From: an uncultured Clostridia bacterium
GTDB taxonomy: Bacteria > Bacillota > Clostridia > Oscillospirales > Acutalibacteraceae
Length of the DNA: 64,000 bases
Assembly (NCBI GenBank): GCA_937898625.1
Contig: CALEJF010000028.1
Span: forward strand, 1-64,000
Direction of reading: 5' to 3'
This document shows positions 32,998-42,120 of this stretch, in pieces. Each line of letters opens with the position of its first letter. The stretch's first letter is position 1. A program made the position numbers and the translations under genes. The notes under the pieces are model-generated. The model did no database searches. It was given only the letters and a program-made list of their open reading frames with translations, and had not been told where the DNA came from.

Positions 32998-34821
32998 ATG
33001 AAAAAAATGAAAAAAGTCCTCGCAGTAGTATTGGCTGTAGTTCTTACTCTGTCATGTGTATCCATTTTAGGATGGTCCGCAGAAAAAGAGTATGTTCCTA
33101 CAATCATCATTCCAGGACTTTTCCAGAGTGAAACTTATGCTTATGAAAACGGTGAGATTGCTTGTGATGCTAACGGCGAACCTCTTCCGGCACCGTTCTA
33201 TGTATCAATCGGAGAAAAGGAAATTGAACAGATAGTTACAAAGGCTCTTCTTCCTATTGTAAGAATGTTTATTTCACAGGAGGATAAAGACCAATTAGCA
33301 GCAAAAGAGGTTTCAAAGATTCTTGCTGATATTCTTATGGGCAGACAGGCTTCAGATGCTAACGGCGAATTCATTGATGATGTTCGTCCTGCAGTTTATC
33401 AGGGTAGCGTTGCTACTATCGAGGATTATCAGTTAGAGGGTGTTCTTGCTGACTTCCCTGTTCAGGAATATTTTGACATTGCCGGTATGGAAAATCTTTA
33501 CGTGTTCAACTATGTTTCAACAGGTAATATGATTCAGACTGCAAAGGACCTTTACGACTACATTCAGTTTGTTAAGAAGGATACAGGTTCAAAGAAAGTA
33601 AATCTTATTCCTGTAAGCCAGGGCGGTTCAATTGCAAATGCCCTTATGAAGTATTATGACGAACAGGGCATCTCACTTTCAAGAGATATTAACAGAATAA
33701 TTTTCACCGTTCCTGCTTTGGACGGCGCAGCGCTTCTTGGCGACTGTTACAGATATGGCTTCAATAAGGACAGCAAGGCTCTTTATACAACTGCTATGCC
33801 ATCAGTTATCGGTTATGAAAACTATCTTGGCTATGTAATCAATATCGCTATGAGACTTATGCCAAAGACTGATGTTGATAATCTTCTTGATATTATCGCC
33901 GATACACTCATAAATGACTATTTGAGATATTCAACTCTTATGTGGGGTCTTGTTCCGTCAGGTGACTATCCTGCTTGTAGAGAAAAATATCTTTCAGAGC
34001 CGGGACTTGAGGAAATCCGCAGACAGGCAGACTGGTATTACGATGCACAGCTCAATTCTGAAAAGTACATCCTTGAAGCTATTGATGATGGTGTAGTGAT
34101 ATTTGATATCGTTGATACAAATGTTGAGCTTTATCAGCTTGCTGTTTCACATGATGAGCAGAACTGCGACGGTATTATCCACGTTGAGTCAACATCAATG
34201 GGTGCATACAGTGTGAACAGAAACACTCCACTTCCTGACGATTATGTTCCTGCAAGAAATAATTGTAGCGACCCTAAAAACCACGACCATACTGACCCTG
34301 AGGGAGTTTTGGATGTTTGCACAGGACTTCTTCCTGAACATACATTCTATTTCAGCGGACAGAACCACGCAACAACTGCATCAAACGACGTTATTATGAC
34401 ACTTATCATTCAACTTGTTACCGATGATAACTTCACAAGTGTTCATTCATATTCTGACAAATTCCCACAGTTCAATTATAGCCGTGAAACAAAAACTTTG
34501 AGAGAAGATGTTGATTATATGAGAAATTATGATACATCAACTCTTACTCCTGAAGATGCTGCAGAGCTTGAAGGTGCAATAGAACAAGTAGATGCGATGT
34601 TGGCAAATAAAGTTGTTGATGTTGATGAAGCTCAGGCAGCAAGTGACCGCTTCTATGCAATTAAGAATAAAATTGAAAGTGGCGACGCACTTATTACAGA
34701 AAAAGGTATAAACAGAGCATTGTACATTCTCACAAAAACGGTGTCGGATGTTCTTTACCTTGTATATGGAGATACAGCGTTCAGTGAGATGGGTGTTTTC
34801 TGGTTGGATAAAATCATGTAA
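32998..34821 (+). CDS. Secreted alpha/beta hydrolase, lipase-like
   Basis: A 607-residue protein with a signal peptide (about 1-28) and an alpha/beta hydrolase core. The oxyanion-type strand is VPTIIIPGLFQSE, and the likely nucleophile is Ser207 in IPVSQGGSIANALM, where the usual first glycine of GxSxG is a proline. A histidine in FSGQNHATTAS could complete the triad. A helical C-terminal region (about 500-607, rich in acidic residues) follows. The closest general description is lipase- or LCAT-like; the substrate is unknown. It has AAAGGGG before the ATG and a strong terminator behind it. Confidence 0.72.
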   Translation: MKKMKKVLAVVLAVVLTLSCVSILGWSAEKEYVPTIIIPGLFQSETYAYENGEIACDANGEPLPAPFYVSIGEKEIEQIVTKALLPIVRMFISQEDKDQLAAKEVSKILADILMGRQASDANGEFIDDVRPAVYQGSVATIEDYQLEGVLADFPVQEYFDIAGMENLYVFNYVSTGNMIQTAKDLYDYIQFVKKDTGSKKVNLIPVSQGGSIANALMKYYDEQGISLSRDINRIIFTVPALDGAALLGDCYRYGFNKDSKALYTTAMPSVIGYENYLGYVINIAMRLMPKTDVDNLLDIIADTLINDYLRYSTLMWGLVPSGDYPACREKYLSEPGLEEIRRQADWYYDAQLNSEKYILEAIDDGVVIFDIVDTNVELYQLAVSHDEQNCDGIIHVESTSMGAYSVNRNTPLPDDYVPARNNCSDPKNHDHTDPEGVLDVCTGLLPEHTFYFSGQNHATTASNDVIMTLIIQLVTDDNFTSVHSYSDKFPQFNYSRETKTLREDVDYMRNYDTSTLTPEDAAELEGAIEQVDAMLANKVVDVDEAQAASDRFYAIKNKIESGDALITEKGINRALYILTKTVSDVLYLVYGDTAFSEMGVFWLDKIM

Positions 34822-34830
34822 CTAAATACG

Positions 34831-34859
34831 AAGACAGGGGTTAAACCCCTGTCTTTTTT
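34831..34859 (+). terminator. Strong terminator
   Basis: AGACAGGGGT pairs perfectly with ACCCCTGTCT around a short loop, followed by TTTTTT. Confidence 0.88.
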
Positions 34860-34876
34860 ATAGGTGATAAAAGAAA

Positions 34877-35587
34877 ATGAAAAAACTGATTAAAGACATT
34901 CTTTTATGGATGTTTTTTACTAATCATTGTCGCTATTGCAACCAAGTTATAGGTAAGGACGAAGTTCTTTGTGCTGAGTGCAAGAATAATTTACCTGTAA
35001 TTAAGGAAGAAAAATGCAAATACTGTGGTGTTGAGAAAACTCGTTGCAATTGTAAGAAGCACAGAATGGAGTATGATGGTATATCAGCACCATTTTATTA
35101 TGAAGAAGGTATCAAAGAATGTGTGCGTCTATTAAAATTTAAAGAAAAAGAATTCCTTGCAAAACATCTTTCTGAAGATATGACAGAAACAGTGAAAGAG
35201 GATTTTAAAGATATAGAATTTGACTTTATCTGTTTTGTGCCCTTCTCAAAAGTGAATAAAATTACGCGAAAATATAACCCAAGCGAATTGTTGGCAAAAC
35301 ATCTTTCAAAAGCATTAGAAATTCCAATAAACCCTGTGCTTGTCAAACTTTATGAAAATGAAAACCAGCGAAACCTTAATATTACCGCGAGAACAGGTAA
35401 TGTTTTCGGTGTATACGATGTCAAAGAAGGTATTGATGTCAGGGATAAAACCATTTTGTTGGTGGATGATGTAAAAACAACGGGTGCAACTCTTAATAGT
35501 TGCGTTTCCATACTAAAAATTCGTGGAGCAAAAAGTGTTTACTGTACTACAGCAGCAATTTCAGCACCCAATAAAGAAGAAAAATAA
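34877..35587 (+). CDS. comFC: ComF-family phosphoribosyltransferase-like protein
   Basis: A 236-residue ComFC-type protein. The N-terminus has four cysteine pairs typical of a zinc ribbon (CRYCNQV, CAECKNN, CKYCGVE, CNCKK), and the C-terminus has the PRPP-binding loop ILLVDDVKTTGATL. ComFC is needed for DNA uptake and single-strand DNA handling in competent bacteria; the motifs are intact here. No other competence gene is adjacent. It follows a terminator by only 17 bases, so its promoter must lie inside or upstream of that terminator. Confidence 0.9.
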   Translation: MKKLIKDILLWMFFTNHCRYCNQVIGKDEVLCAECKNNLPVIKEEKCKYCGVEKTRCNCKKHRMEYDGISAPFYYEEGIKECVRLLKFKEKEFLAKHLSEDMTETVKEDFKDIEFDFICFVPFSKVNKITRKYNPSELLAKHLSKALEIPINPVLVKLYENENQRNLNITARTGNVFGVYDVKEGIDVRDKTILLVDDVKTTGATLNSCVSILKIRGAKSVYCTTAAISAPNKEEK

Positions 35588-35620
35588 TCCCATAGTACAT
35601 TTTGTACTATGGGATTATTT
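35586..35620. terminator. Bidirectional terminator between comF and PHP genes
   Basis: A perfect 13-bp stem, AATCCCATAGTAC (35586-35598) with GTACTATGGGATT (35604-35616), serves the two converging genes. Confidence 0.8.
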
Positions 35621-35634
35621 GATATACTCAAAAA

Positions 35635-37041
35635 CTATTCATTTACAGGTTTTACAAGAAAATCATAAACTTCCTTGCCTAAAGGAATTGAAGTGCATAC
35701 TTCAATGATGAAATGCTTAAGACCTGCAAGGATATTTCCAAAATCAAAAGTTGTTTTAACATTTGATTCAGGAGCATCCTCGTAATCAAGAGTGAAAGCC
35801 TGTGTATAAAGCACACCACCGTGTCCAAACGCTTCTGCTCTCACATAAGAGCCAATTTCGTCGGCATAGTCGTCAAGGTCAATTGAGTTGCCAACTGCAA
35901 TAACCTTACCATCAGCAATCCAATGAACGGTGAGTGCGTTATCTACATTAAGTGTGATAGTGTCGTTTTTGTCATCAACAATAACATTTGTTACTTTTGG
36001 TGCAGGAATTGAATCGTCACGGATTTCCTGCTCAAATTCTGTGCCCCAATCTATTCCTGTTTCAAGAGAAAATTGAGCCAATTCCTCCGAATTCTTTATA
36101 TACCTGCTGACTGCAAAGAAGGCACCGTTTTCGAGGCAAGTGCGGACATTGTCTGCATTGTTTTCAGGCATACATAAATCTGTCCACGCACAACCAACCT
36201 TGTCAAGCTGATGTGCATCAGTAGTAGCAATAGCAAAAACATTTCTGCCTGTTGGAACAACTTTTTGGAGAAGAATGTCCCAGAGTTTTCTGTCATATTT
36301 TGTTCTTCCGTCTTTTTTTGAGTTAATGTCAATGCCTATGCAAGATTCATAATTTATGAGAAGGTTCGCGAATTTGTTGATAACATAACTGTACCATTCA
36401 TCATCTTCGTTATAGGCATCTGCCTGGCAGGATTCTTCCTTTGCTTTTGTGTATTCACCGGGGTGGTTAATAACACTGAGTCCGCCTGTTTCGTCAACAT
36501 TTCTTATAACCTCGTCATAGTTGCTTGTGCCACCCACAAGTCCGTCACCGTATTCAGTGTACCAGCTGTTCACATGTGCGTTGTTAAGTGAGGTAGGATT
36601 TTGTTCAATGCCCAAGGGAACTTCAATCATACCTCTGCCATTTCTGCCAACACCTGTTGTAATTTCATTGTATCGTTGCTCGGTCAATGGTGTAATTTGA
36701 CGAAGTTTTCCATCAGCAATACTCAAAGCGATTTTGAAATAGTTTCTACTGCTGACTGTTGTCCAACCCTTGCTTGTAATACCATGGTCAGTAAGAGCAA
36801 GGACATCATATCCTTGTGCGTAATGCTCCTCAATCATAACATCCATATCCTCATCACCGTCAGATGCGGTTGTGTGACAATGAAGGTCCGCCTTGTATTG
36901 GTCCCAGTTTTCAAAGTCAACTGTTTCATAAGGATTACATATTGTGTAGTCAACATCCTCTGTTGCAAATGCCACTATGCTACAACTGAATGTCATAACA
37001 ACAGCCAGAGTAAGGGCGATAAGTTTTTTAACCTTTTTCAT
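35635..37041 (-). CDS. Secreted PHP-domain metallophosphoesterase
   Basis: A 468-residue protein with a signal peptide (about 1-26, ending FAFA-like VAFA) and a PHP domain. Metal-site motifs are ADLHCHTTASDG, LALTDHGI, INHPGEYT and ATTDAHQ. A beta-rich C-terminal domain (about 345-430) follows. Most PHP proteins are cytoplasmic, so export is notable; the enzyme may remove phosphate from extracellular substrates. The gene is convergent with comF and has its own terminator. Confidence 0.82.
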   Translation of the reverse strand: MKKVKKLIALTLAVVMTFSCSIVAFATEDVDYTICNPYETVDFENWDQYKADLHCHTTASDGDEDMDVMIEEHYAQGYDVLALTDHGITSKGWTTVSSRNYFKIALSIADGKLRQITPLTEQRYNEITTGVGRNGRGMIEVPLGIEQNPTSLNNAHVNSWYTEYGDGLVGGTSNYDEVIRNVDETGGLSVINHPGEYTKAKEESCQADAYNEDDEWYSYVINKFANLLINYESCIGIDINSKKDGRTKYDRKLWDILLQKVVPTGRNVFAIATTDAHQLDKVGCAWTDLCMPENNADNVRTCLENGAFFAVSRYIKNSEELAQFSLETGIDWGTEFEQEIRDDSIPAPKVTNVIVDDKNDTITLNVDNALTVHWIADGKVIAVGNSIDLDDYADEIGSYVRAEAFGHGGVLYTQAFTLDYEDAPESNVKTTFDFGNILAGLKHFIIEVCTSIPLGKEVYDFLVKPVNE

Positions 37042-37126
37042 AATTATTCCTCATTTCCAGTATTATACATAAATTTTAAACCTAAAAGTAAAGTGTGTCA
37101 ATAATTTATATGAAACACATAAAAAA

Positions 37127-37151
37127 GAGTTTACACAATCGCGTAAACTCT
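37127..37151. other. Hairpin between divergent PHP and glnA genes
   Basis: GAGTTTAC (37127-37134) pairs with GTAAACTC (37143-37150). It lies upstream of both genes and has a poor T run on either side, so it may be a regulatory hairpin and not a terminator. I cannot assign it. Confidence 0.4.
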
Positions 37152-37248
37152 GTATAGATTTTACCTTTTTAAAAACCTTTCTGCCTCGGTTAAAATTATA
37201 AAGGTAATTTAGCAATAAAAAATAAACGGTCTTATCCCTAATTAAACT

Positions 37249-37285
37249 CTTGCGGATGGGGGAATTTTGTGATATATTTATCACA
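37249..37285 (+). promoter_or_regulatory. glnA promoter with palindromic operator candidate
   Basis: TTGCGG (37249-37254), 17-bp spacer and TATATT (37272-37277 region) form a plausible promoter. The perfect inverted repeat TGTGATA-TATT-TATCACA (37268-37285) overlaps its -10 box. Such a site suits a repressor or a Crp/Fnr-type dimer; it does not match the GlnR box I know (TGTNA-N7-TNACA) exactly, though TGTGA/TCACA is close. Confidence 0.5.
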
Positions 37286-37310
37286 TAGTATTATTTAAGG
37301 AGATGTTAAA

Positions 37311-38735
37311 ATGGCTAAGAGCATACAAGACGTTCTTAATCTCATCAAAGAAAACGATATTAAAATGGTCGACTTTAAAATGGTTGACATCAATGGTCAA
37401 TACCGTCATGTTACTATTCCTGCTGAAAACTTTTCAGAGGATACAATGAAGAGTGGTATTGGTTTTGATGCTTCTAACTATGGTTATGCTGTGGTTGAAA
37501 AGAGTGATATGGTGTTCATTCCTGACCCTGACACAGCAATCATCGACCCATTCTGCACAATTCCTACACTTTCAATGACAGGTAATGCAATGATTATTGC
37601 CAATCCTGAAAATCGTCCGCTTGCACAGTATCCTCGCAACATCATTAAAGCAGCTGTTGAGTATATGAAAAACACAGGCGTTGCTGACGAAATGAAGATT
37701 CTGCCTGAATTTGAATTCTACCTTTTTGACGATGTTACATGGAGTGTTGAAGGCAGATATATTGGTGCTACTGTTGATGCAAAGCAGTCATACTGGAATT
37801 CAGATGTTGAAGGTAAGGGAGTTGTTGTTCCTAAACAAAAGAATTACCATATTGCAAAGCCATTTGATATCTCATATGAATGCCGTAGTGAAATGTGTAT
37901 GCTTATGAAGGATGCAGGTATTGAGATTAACTACCACCATCCGGAAGTTGCTGCATCAGGTCAGTTTGAAATTGAACCACAGCTTGGCGAAGTTGTACAT
38001 ATGGCTGATGCTACAATGTGGATTAAATACATCATCCACAACACAGCTCTTAAATACGGCAAGACTGCAACATTTATGCCAAAGCCAATTTACGGTGAAG
38101 CAGGTAGCGGTATGCATGTGCATATGCTCCTTTTCAAAGATGGTCAACCTGTTTTCTCTGACGATAACGGTTATGCTTGTCTTAGCGAAACAGCTCACTA
38201 TTTTATGGGCGGTCTTCTCAAACACATTGGTGCTCTTTGTGCTATCACAAACCCAAGCACAAACTCATTCAAACGCCTTATCCCAGGTTTTGAAGCTCCT
38301 GTAACAGTTGGTTATGCAACATCAAACAGAAGTGCGGTTATCCGTATTCCTGCTTATGCTAAGAGTCCTGATAAACGCAGATTTGAGCTTCGTAACCCTG
38401 ATGCTACTTGTAACCCATATTTCTGCTATGCAGCAATTCTTATGGCAGGTCTTGATGGTGTTAAGAACAAGATTGACCCACACGCAAATGGTTGGGGTCC
38501 ATACGATGTAAACCTCTATCACCTCAGCGATGAGGAAAAAGCAAAACTTCAGCATCTTCCTGCATCTCTTGAGGAGGCTCTTGACGCTCTTGAGGCCGAT
38601 TACGGTTTCCTTACAGAAGGTGGCGTATTCCCAGAAGAACTTATCAAGAACTTCATTAAGGCAAAACGCGAAGACTGCCGTCAGCTTTCTGCTATTCCAC
38701 ATCCTGCAGAATTTGATAAGTATTACAATCTTTAA
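37311..38735 (+). CDS. glnA: Glutamine synthetase type I
   Basis: GlnA joins ammonia to glutamate with ATP. The 474-residue product is full-length GS type I with LPEFEFYLFDD (metal-binding glutamates), the ATP-binding segment MPKPIYGEAGSGMHVHM, NPSTNSFKRL, and the glutamate-binding loop NRSAVIRIP. A tyrosine in NLYHLSDEE lies where the adenylylated tyrosine sits in the beta class, and the C-terminus HPAEFDKYYNL is also beta-like. Whether adenylylation occurs cannot be told here. AAGGAG precedes the ATG. Confidence 0.97.
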   Translation: MAKSIQDVLNLIKENDIKMVDFKMVDINGQYRHVTIPAENFSEDTMKSGIGFDASNYGYAVVEKSDMVFIPDPDTAIIDPFCTIPTLSMTGNAMIIANPENRPLAQYPRNIIKAAVEYMKNTGVADEMKILPEFEFYLFDDVTWSVEGRYIGATVDAKQSYWNSDVEGKGVVVPKQKNYHIAKPFDISYECRSEMCMLMKDAGIEINYHHPEVAASGQFEIEPQLGEVVHMADATMWIKYIIHNTALKYGKTATFMPKPIYGEAGSGMHVHMLLFKDGQPVFSDDNGYACLSETAHYFMGGLLKHIGALCAITNPSTNSFKRLIPGFEAPVTVGYATSNRSAVIRIPAYAKSPDKRRFELRNPDATCNPYFCYAAILMAGLDGVKNKIDPHANGWGPYDVNLYHLSDEEKAKLQHLPASLEEALDALEADYGFLTEGGVFPEELIKNFIKAKREDCRQLSAIPHPAEFDKYYNL

Positions 38736-38745
38736 TTAACAACAA

Positions 38746-38813
38746 AAGCCGTTGAGAAACATCAACGGCTTATTCTTTACAAGGCAAAACCTCCGATTTT
38801 CGGAGGTTTTATA
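38746..38813. terminator. Two back-to-back terminators between converging genes
   Basis: AAGCCGTTGA/TCAACGGCTT (38746-38771) ends glnA. AAACCTCCG/CGGAGGTTT (38787-38809) ends the leftward acyl-CoA ligase gene and has T-rich flanks on both sides. Confidence 0.8.
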
Positions 38814-38815
38814 TT

Positions 38816-40462
38816 TTAGTTAGTATGATATTTTCTCGCAATCTTCATTGTTGTTGTCTTTGGGAATTCCTCGTCACGAATGAGAATCTTTGTTACTCTC
38901 TTAAAGGCAGGCATTGTAGCATTTACCTTCTTGACATCTGCATCAAGATTATCTCTTGCATCAGGATAATCTTCTTCGTTAAGGAAGAATTCACCCATAA
39001 TCTTATCGCCTTCCTGATACACAAGAACTTCCTTGATATAAGGAACATTATTCATAAGCTTTTCTTCGATTTCTTCAGGTGAAACATTTTTACCGTTTGA
39101 AAGAATAATAAGATTTTTCTTTCTACCAACCATAAAGAGGAAACCATCTTTGTCAATTCTACCAAAGTCACCTGTTTTGAACCAGTCACCATCAAAAGCA
39201 GCAGCAGTTGCTTCAGGGTCGTTATAGTAACCAACCATAACATTTGAACCCCTTACATAGATTTCGCCAACACCATCTTCGTCAGGGTCAACAATCTTGA
39301 TTTCATTACATTCAAGGGGAGTACCAACACTACCGAATTTGAATTTTTTTGGATGATTGCAAGTAATAACAGGAGAACATTCTGTAAGACCATAACCATT
39401 GAAAACATCTATACCGATTTCGTAAAGTCCCTTTTCGTATTTAGGGTCAAGGTATGCACCGCCACAGATAATCATATCAAGATTTCCGCCAAGATTATCG
39501 TGAACCATCTTGAAGAGGTCACGACGCTTATCGATACCGAATTTCATAAGGAAATTACTGATTTTAATACCCTTTTTAAGTAATTCTTCCTTACCCATTT
39601 TACGAGCTGTTTTCCAGATTCTGTCGTAAACTGTTTCAACAACAAGTGGAACACCTGTGAAGTTATATGGCTGGAATTTCTTAATATCCTGCTGAATATG
39701 ATTGATACCATCACAAAGGTAACCCCATTCAGAAACGATATATGTAGCATAAAGTCCGCTAACCCATGAGAGGGTATGGTGTAAAGGAAGGAAAGCAATT
39801 GCATGACGGCCTGTAAGCACACGCATTGATGCAGTACAGTCACTTGCGACATTTCTATGAGTAAGCATAACACCCTTGCTTTTACCTGTTGTACCTGATG
39901 TAAAAACGATTGCGGCTAAATCGTCAGGCTTGATTTCAACCTTATCGAATGTATCATCGCCGGCTTCAATCAGCTTTTCACCTATTTCGTAGTACTCATC
40001 AAAGTCATCTATGGAGAAATACTCTCTAATCTGAGTTTTTCCGTTTTCTTTGACCATATCAACAAATTTCTGGAACTTGCGTGAATATACCACTGCTTCA
40101 CAGTCGCAACGAACAAGTTGGTCTTCAATATCTTCATAAGAAAGTTTAGCATCCATAGGAACGCAAACGTTACCACCAACGATAATTGCATAATATGCAA
40201 AAGCCCAGTAGATGCTGTTATCAGAAACTATGGCAATCTTTGCACCATCTTTAAGTCCTTTACTGTAAAAATATGTACTAAGAGTGCGGATAAGACGGAA
40301 AGTCTGGTTATAGTTTATTTCCTGCAATTGCTTATTTCGGTCAAGGAACATAAACTGTTTGTTGTCGCCACCCCTTGCAGTACCTTCAAAAATGATTTCT
40401 CGTATAGTCTGGTATTCAGGAATTTCGACTTTTACCTGGTTTTTATGTGCTTTTTTACTCAT
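38816..40462 (-). CDS. AMP-forming acyl-CoA synthetase-like ligase
   Basis: A 548-residue member of the AMP-dependent synthetase/ligase superfamily. The P-loop TSGTTGKSKG is at residues 188-197, the A5 motif is NGYGLTECSP, the A7/A8 motifs are FKTGDFGRIDKDGFLFMVGRKK-like, and a C-terminal lysine lies in KTTTMKIARK. It most resembles long-chain fatty acid-CoA ligases, but the acid substrate is not certain. It is divergent from the flavoprotein gene at 40677 across a 214-base gap. Confidence 0.88.
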   Translation of the reverse strand: MSKKAHKNQVKVEIPEYQTIREIIFEGTARGGDNKQFMFLDRNKQLQEINYNQTFRLIRTLSTYFYSKGLKDGAKIAIVSDNSIYWAFAYYAIIVGGNVCVPMDAKLSYEDIEDQLVRCDCEAVVYSRKFQKFVDMVKENGKTQIREYFSIDDFDEYYEIGEKLIEAGDDTFDKVEIKPDDLAAIVFTSGTTGKSKGVMLTHRNVASDCTASMRVLTGRHAIAFLPLHHTLSWVSGLYATYIVSEWGYLCDGINHIQQDIKKFQPYNFTGVPLVVETVYDRIWKTARKMGKEELLKKGIKISNFLMKFGIDKRRDLFKMVHDNLGGNLDMIICGGAYLDPKYEKGLYEIGIDVFNGYGLTECSPVITCNHPKKFKFGSVGTPLECNEIKIVDPDEDGVGEIYVRGSNVMVGYYNDPEATAAAFDGDWFKTGDFGRIDKDGFLFMVGRKKNLIILSNGKNVSPEEIEEKLMNNVPYIKEVLVYQEGDKIMGEFFLNEEDYPDARDNLDADVKKVNATMPAFKRVTKILIRDEEFPKTTTMKIARKYHTN

Positions 40463-40611
40463 AATTACTTTTCTTCCTTTTTACATTATTCATCATATTA
40501 TCTCTTAAAACTATTAACAAAATATTAACAAATTATTTACCAATTGTTAAATCATAGACTTTTTGTCGATTTTTGTCCACGTTTTCCAAAACCTAATCAC
40601 AAAACTTTGTG

Positions 40612-40640
40612 TTGATATAAGTATCAAAATATGCTACAAT
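40612..40640 (+). promoter_or_regulatory. Promoter of the flavoprotein gene
   Basis: TTGATA (40612-40617), 17-bp spacer, TACAAT (40635-40640). Confidence 0.75.
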
Positions 40641-40676
40641 TTTTGTATAAATCTTACTATGAATGAGGGTTTTTTT

Positions 40677-42005
40677 ATGGGAAAGAAAATTATTGTTGCC
40701 GGTGGCGGACACGGTGGTATTGCCGCAGGTATGCTCCTCTCAAAACGAGGATTTGATGTTACCGTTTACGAAAAAAACGGGAAAGATAAAATGGGATATG
40801 ATTGGACCGACATTTTTGACAGAAAAGGTTGGTTTGCAGTTGATATTCCTCTTCCCGAGAAGGATAAATTCAACCTTAAACAGGATATGACCTTTTATGG
40901 TCCTGCTATGGAAACTGCTCTGACTCAGCATACCGAAGAAGATAAAAAGGAAATTCAAATGGAAAGACGGGATATTTATGCCCACTTGATTTACCATGCT
41001 GAAAAAGTAGGAGTAAAATTTGAGTATGAGCATAATATTGAGTCTCCCATCTTCTACGGAAACAGAGTTGTTGGTATCAAAACAGATAAAGGCGACTACT
41101 ATGCCGACCTTGTAATTGATGCTTGTGGACTTAATTCTCCAATAAGACGCGCTATGCCATCTTCAACAGGGATTCAGAACAACTCTATTGAATACGAACA
41201 GTTTTATATTTATCGTGCATTTTTCAATAAGGCTTGTGAAGTACCGGAACACGATAAATTCAAGGTTATTCTTCTTCCGAATAATGAGTTGGGAATATCA
41301 TGGATTGCAACTGAAGAAGAGCATACGGATGTACTTATCGGTCGTTTTCGTAAATTTGACCGTGAGTATGCACAGAGCCAGATTGAATTGTTAAGACAAT
41401 CTAACCCAAGTATCGGCACAGAAATTCTTCGTGGCGATGATTTTGCGAATATTCCTGTTCGTCAGCCTTTAGGTGTTCTTGTTGCTGATGGTTATGCTGC
41501 AATTGGTGACAGCGGATTTATGACCGTGCCTGTGATTGGTTCGGGTATTGCTAACTCACTTAAAGCGGCAAAAATTCTTGCCGACGCAGTTTCTAACGAC
41601 ACAAGTTATTCATATAGCGCAGAAACTTTATGGACATATCAAAAGAATTTCTACAAGCAAATTGGTGCAGCATTAGCTCCACTTGCCTGTGTTAAATTGT
41701 TGCTTACAAGACTTGAAGGCCCCGAACTTGATTATATCTTTGCAAAAGGTATTCTCAATGCAGACGATATGACTATTGATGCAGACTCAACAAGCCTTGG
41801 CGCAATGCTTGGCGGAATGAGTATGGAAGACATCAAGATTAAAGTAAGTGGTCTTGTTAACAACAAGGTTGTCCTTGGCAAAGTGGTTAAAATGGGCTTG
41901 CAGTTGGCAAAAGCAACTGCTGTTACCGCTGCTATGCCACAAATATATAACAGAAAAGCGATTCTTAAATGGGTCAGAGAATATAATAACTGCTTTAAAA
42001 GATAA
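40677..42005 (+). CDS. FAD-dependent oxidoreductase, geranylgeranyl-reductase-like
   Basis: A 442-residue flavoprotein with the dinucleotide-binding motif VAGGGHGGIAAGMLLSKRG at the N-terminus and the second FAD motif GYAAIGDSGFMTVPVIGSG near residue 275. These place it in the FixC/geranylgeranyl reductase-like group, which reduces isoprenoid or related double bonds; the substrate is open. The ATG at 40677 follows GAGGG and fits the family N-terminus; the frame is open from 40563 but crosses the promoter. A terminator follows. Confidence 0.82.
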   Translation: MGKKIIVAGGGHGGIAAGMLLSKRGFDVTVYEKNGKDKMGYDWTDIFDRKGWFAVDIPLPEKDKFNLKQDMTFYGPAMETALTQHTEEDKKEIQMERRDIYAHLIYHAEKVGVKFEYEHNIESPIFYGNRVVGIKTDKGDYYADLVIDACGLNSPIRRAMPSSTGIQNNSIEYEQFYIYRAFFNKACEVPEHDKFKVILLPNNELGISWIATEEEHTDVLIGRFRKFDREYAQSQIELLRQSNPSIGTEILRGDDFANIPVRQPLGVLVADGYAAIGDSGFMTVPVIGSGIANSLKAAKILADAVSNDTSYSYSAETLWTYQKNFYKQIGAALAPLACVKLLLTRLEGPELDYIFAKGILNADDMTIDADSTSLGAMLGGMSMEDIKIKVSGLVNNKVVLGKVVKMGLQLAKATAVTAAMPQIYNRKAILKWVREYNNCFKR

Positions 42006-42013
42006 AAATACTG

Positions 42014-42050
42014 AATATGGACGGTTCCTGAATCGTCCATATTTTTTTGA
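42014..42050 (+). terminator. Terminator after the flavoprotein gene
   Basis: AATATGGACG pairs with CGTCCATATT, followed by TTTTTT. Confidence 0.85.
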
Positions 42051-42068
42051 AGAAGTTACAAAAAATCC

Positions 42069-42099
42069 TTGACTGTAAACCTTGTTTATACTTTATACT
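42069..42099 (+). promoter_or_regulatory. MerR-type promoter with 19-bp spacer and inner dyad
   Basis: TTGACT (42069-42074) and TATACT (42094-42099) are separated by 19 bp, the overlong spacing typical of promoters remodelled by MerR proteins. The inverted repeat TAAAC-CTT-GTTTA (42076-42088) lies between them, as expected for an autoregulated merR-family gene. Confidence 0.65.
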
Positions 42100-42120
42100 G
42101 AAAGCGAAAGGGGAGGTCTT

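Noticed and set aside
36601..37104. Plus-strand gene of 167 codons opposite the PHP gene
   Set aside because: It is cysteine- and asparagine-rich without domain features, and lies antisense to the well-supported signal peptide and metal motifs of the PHP protein.
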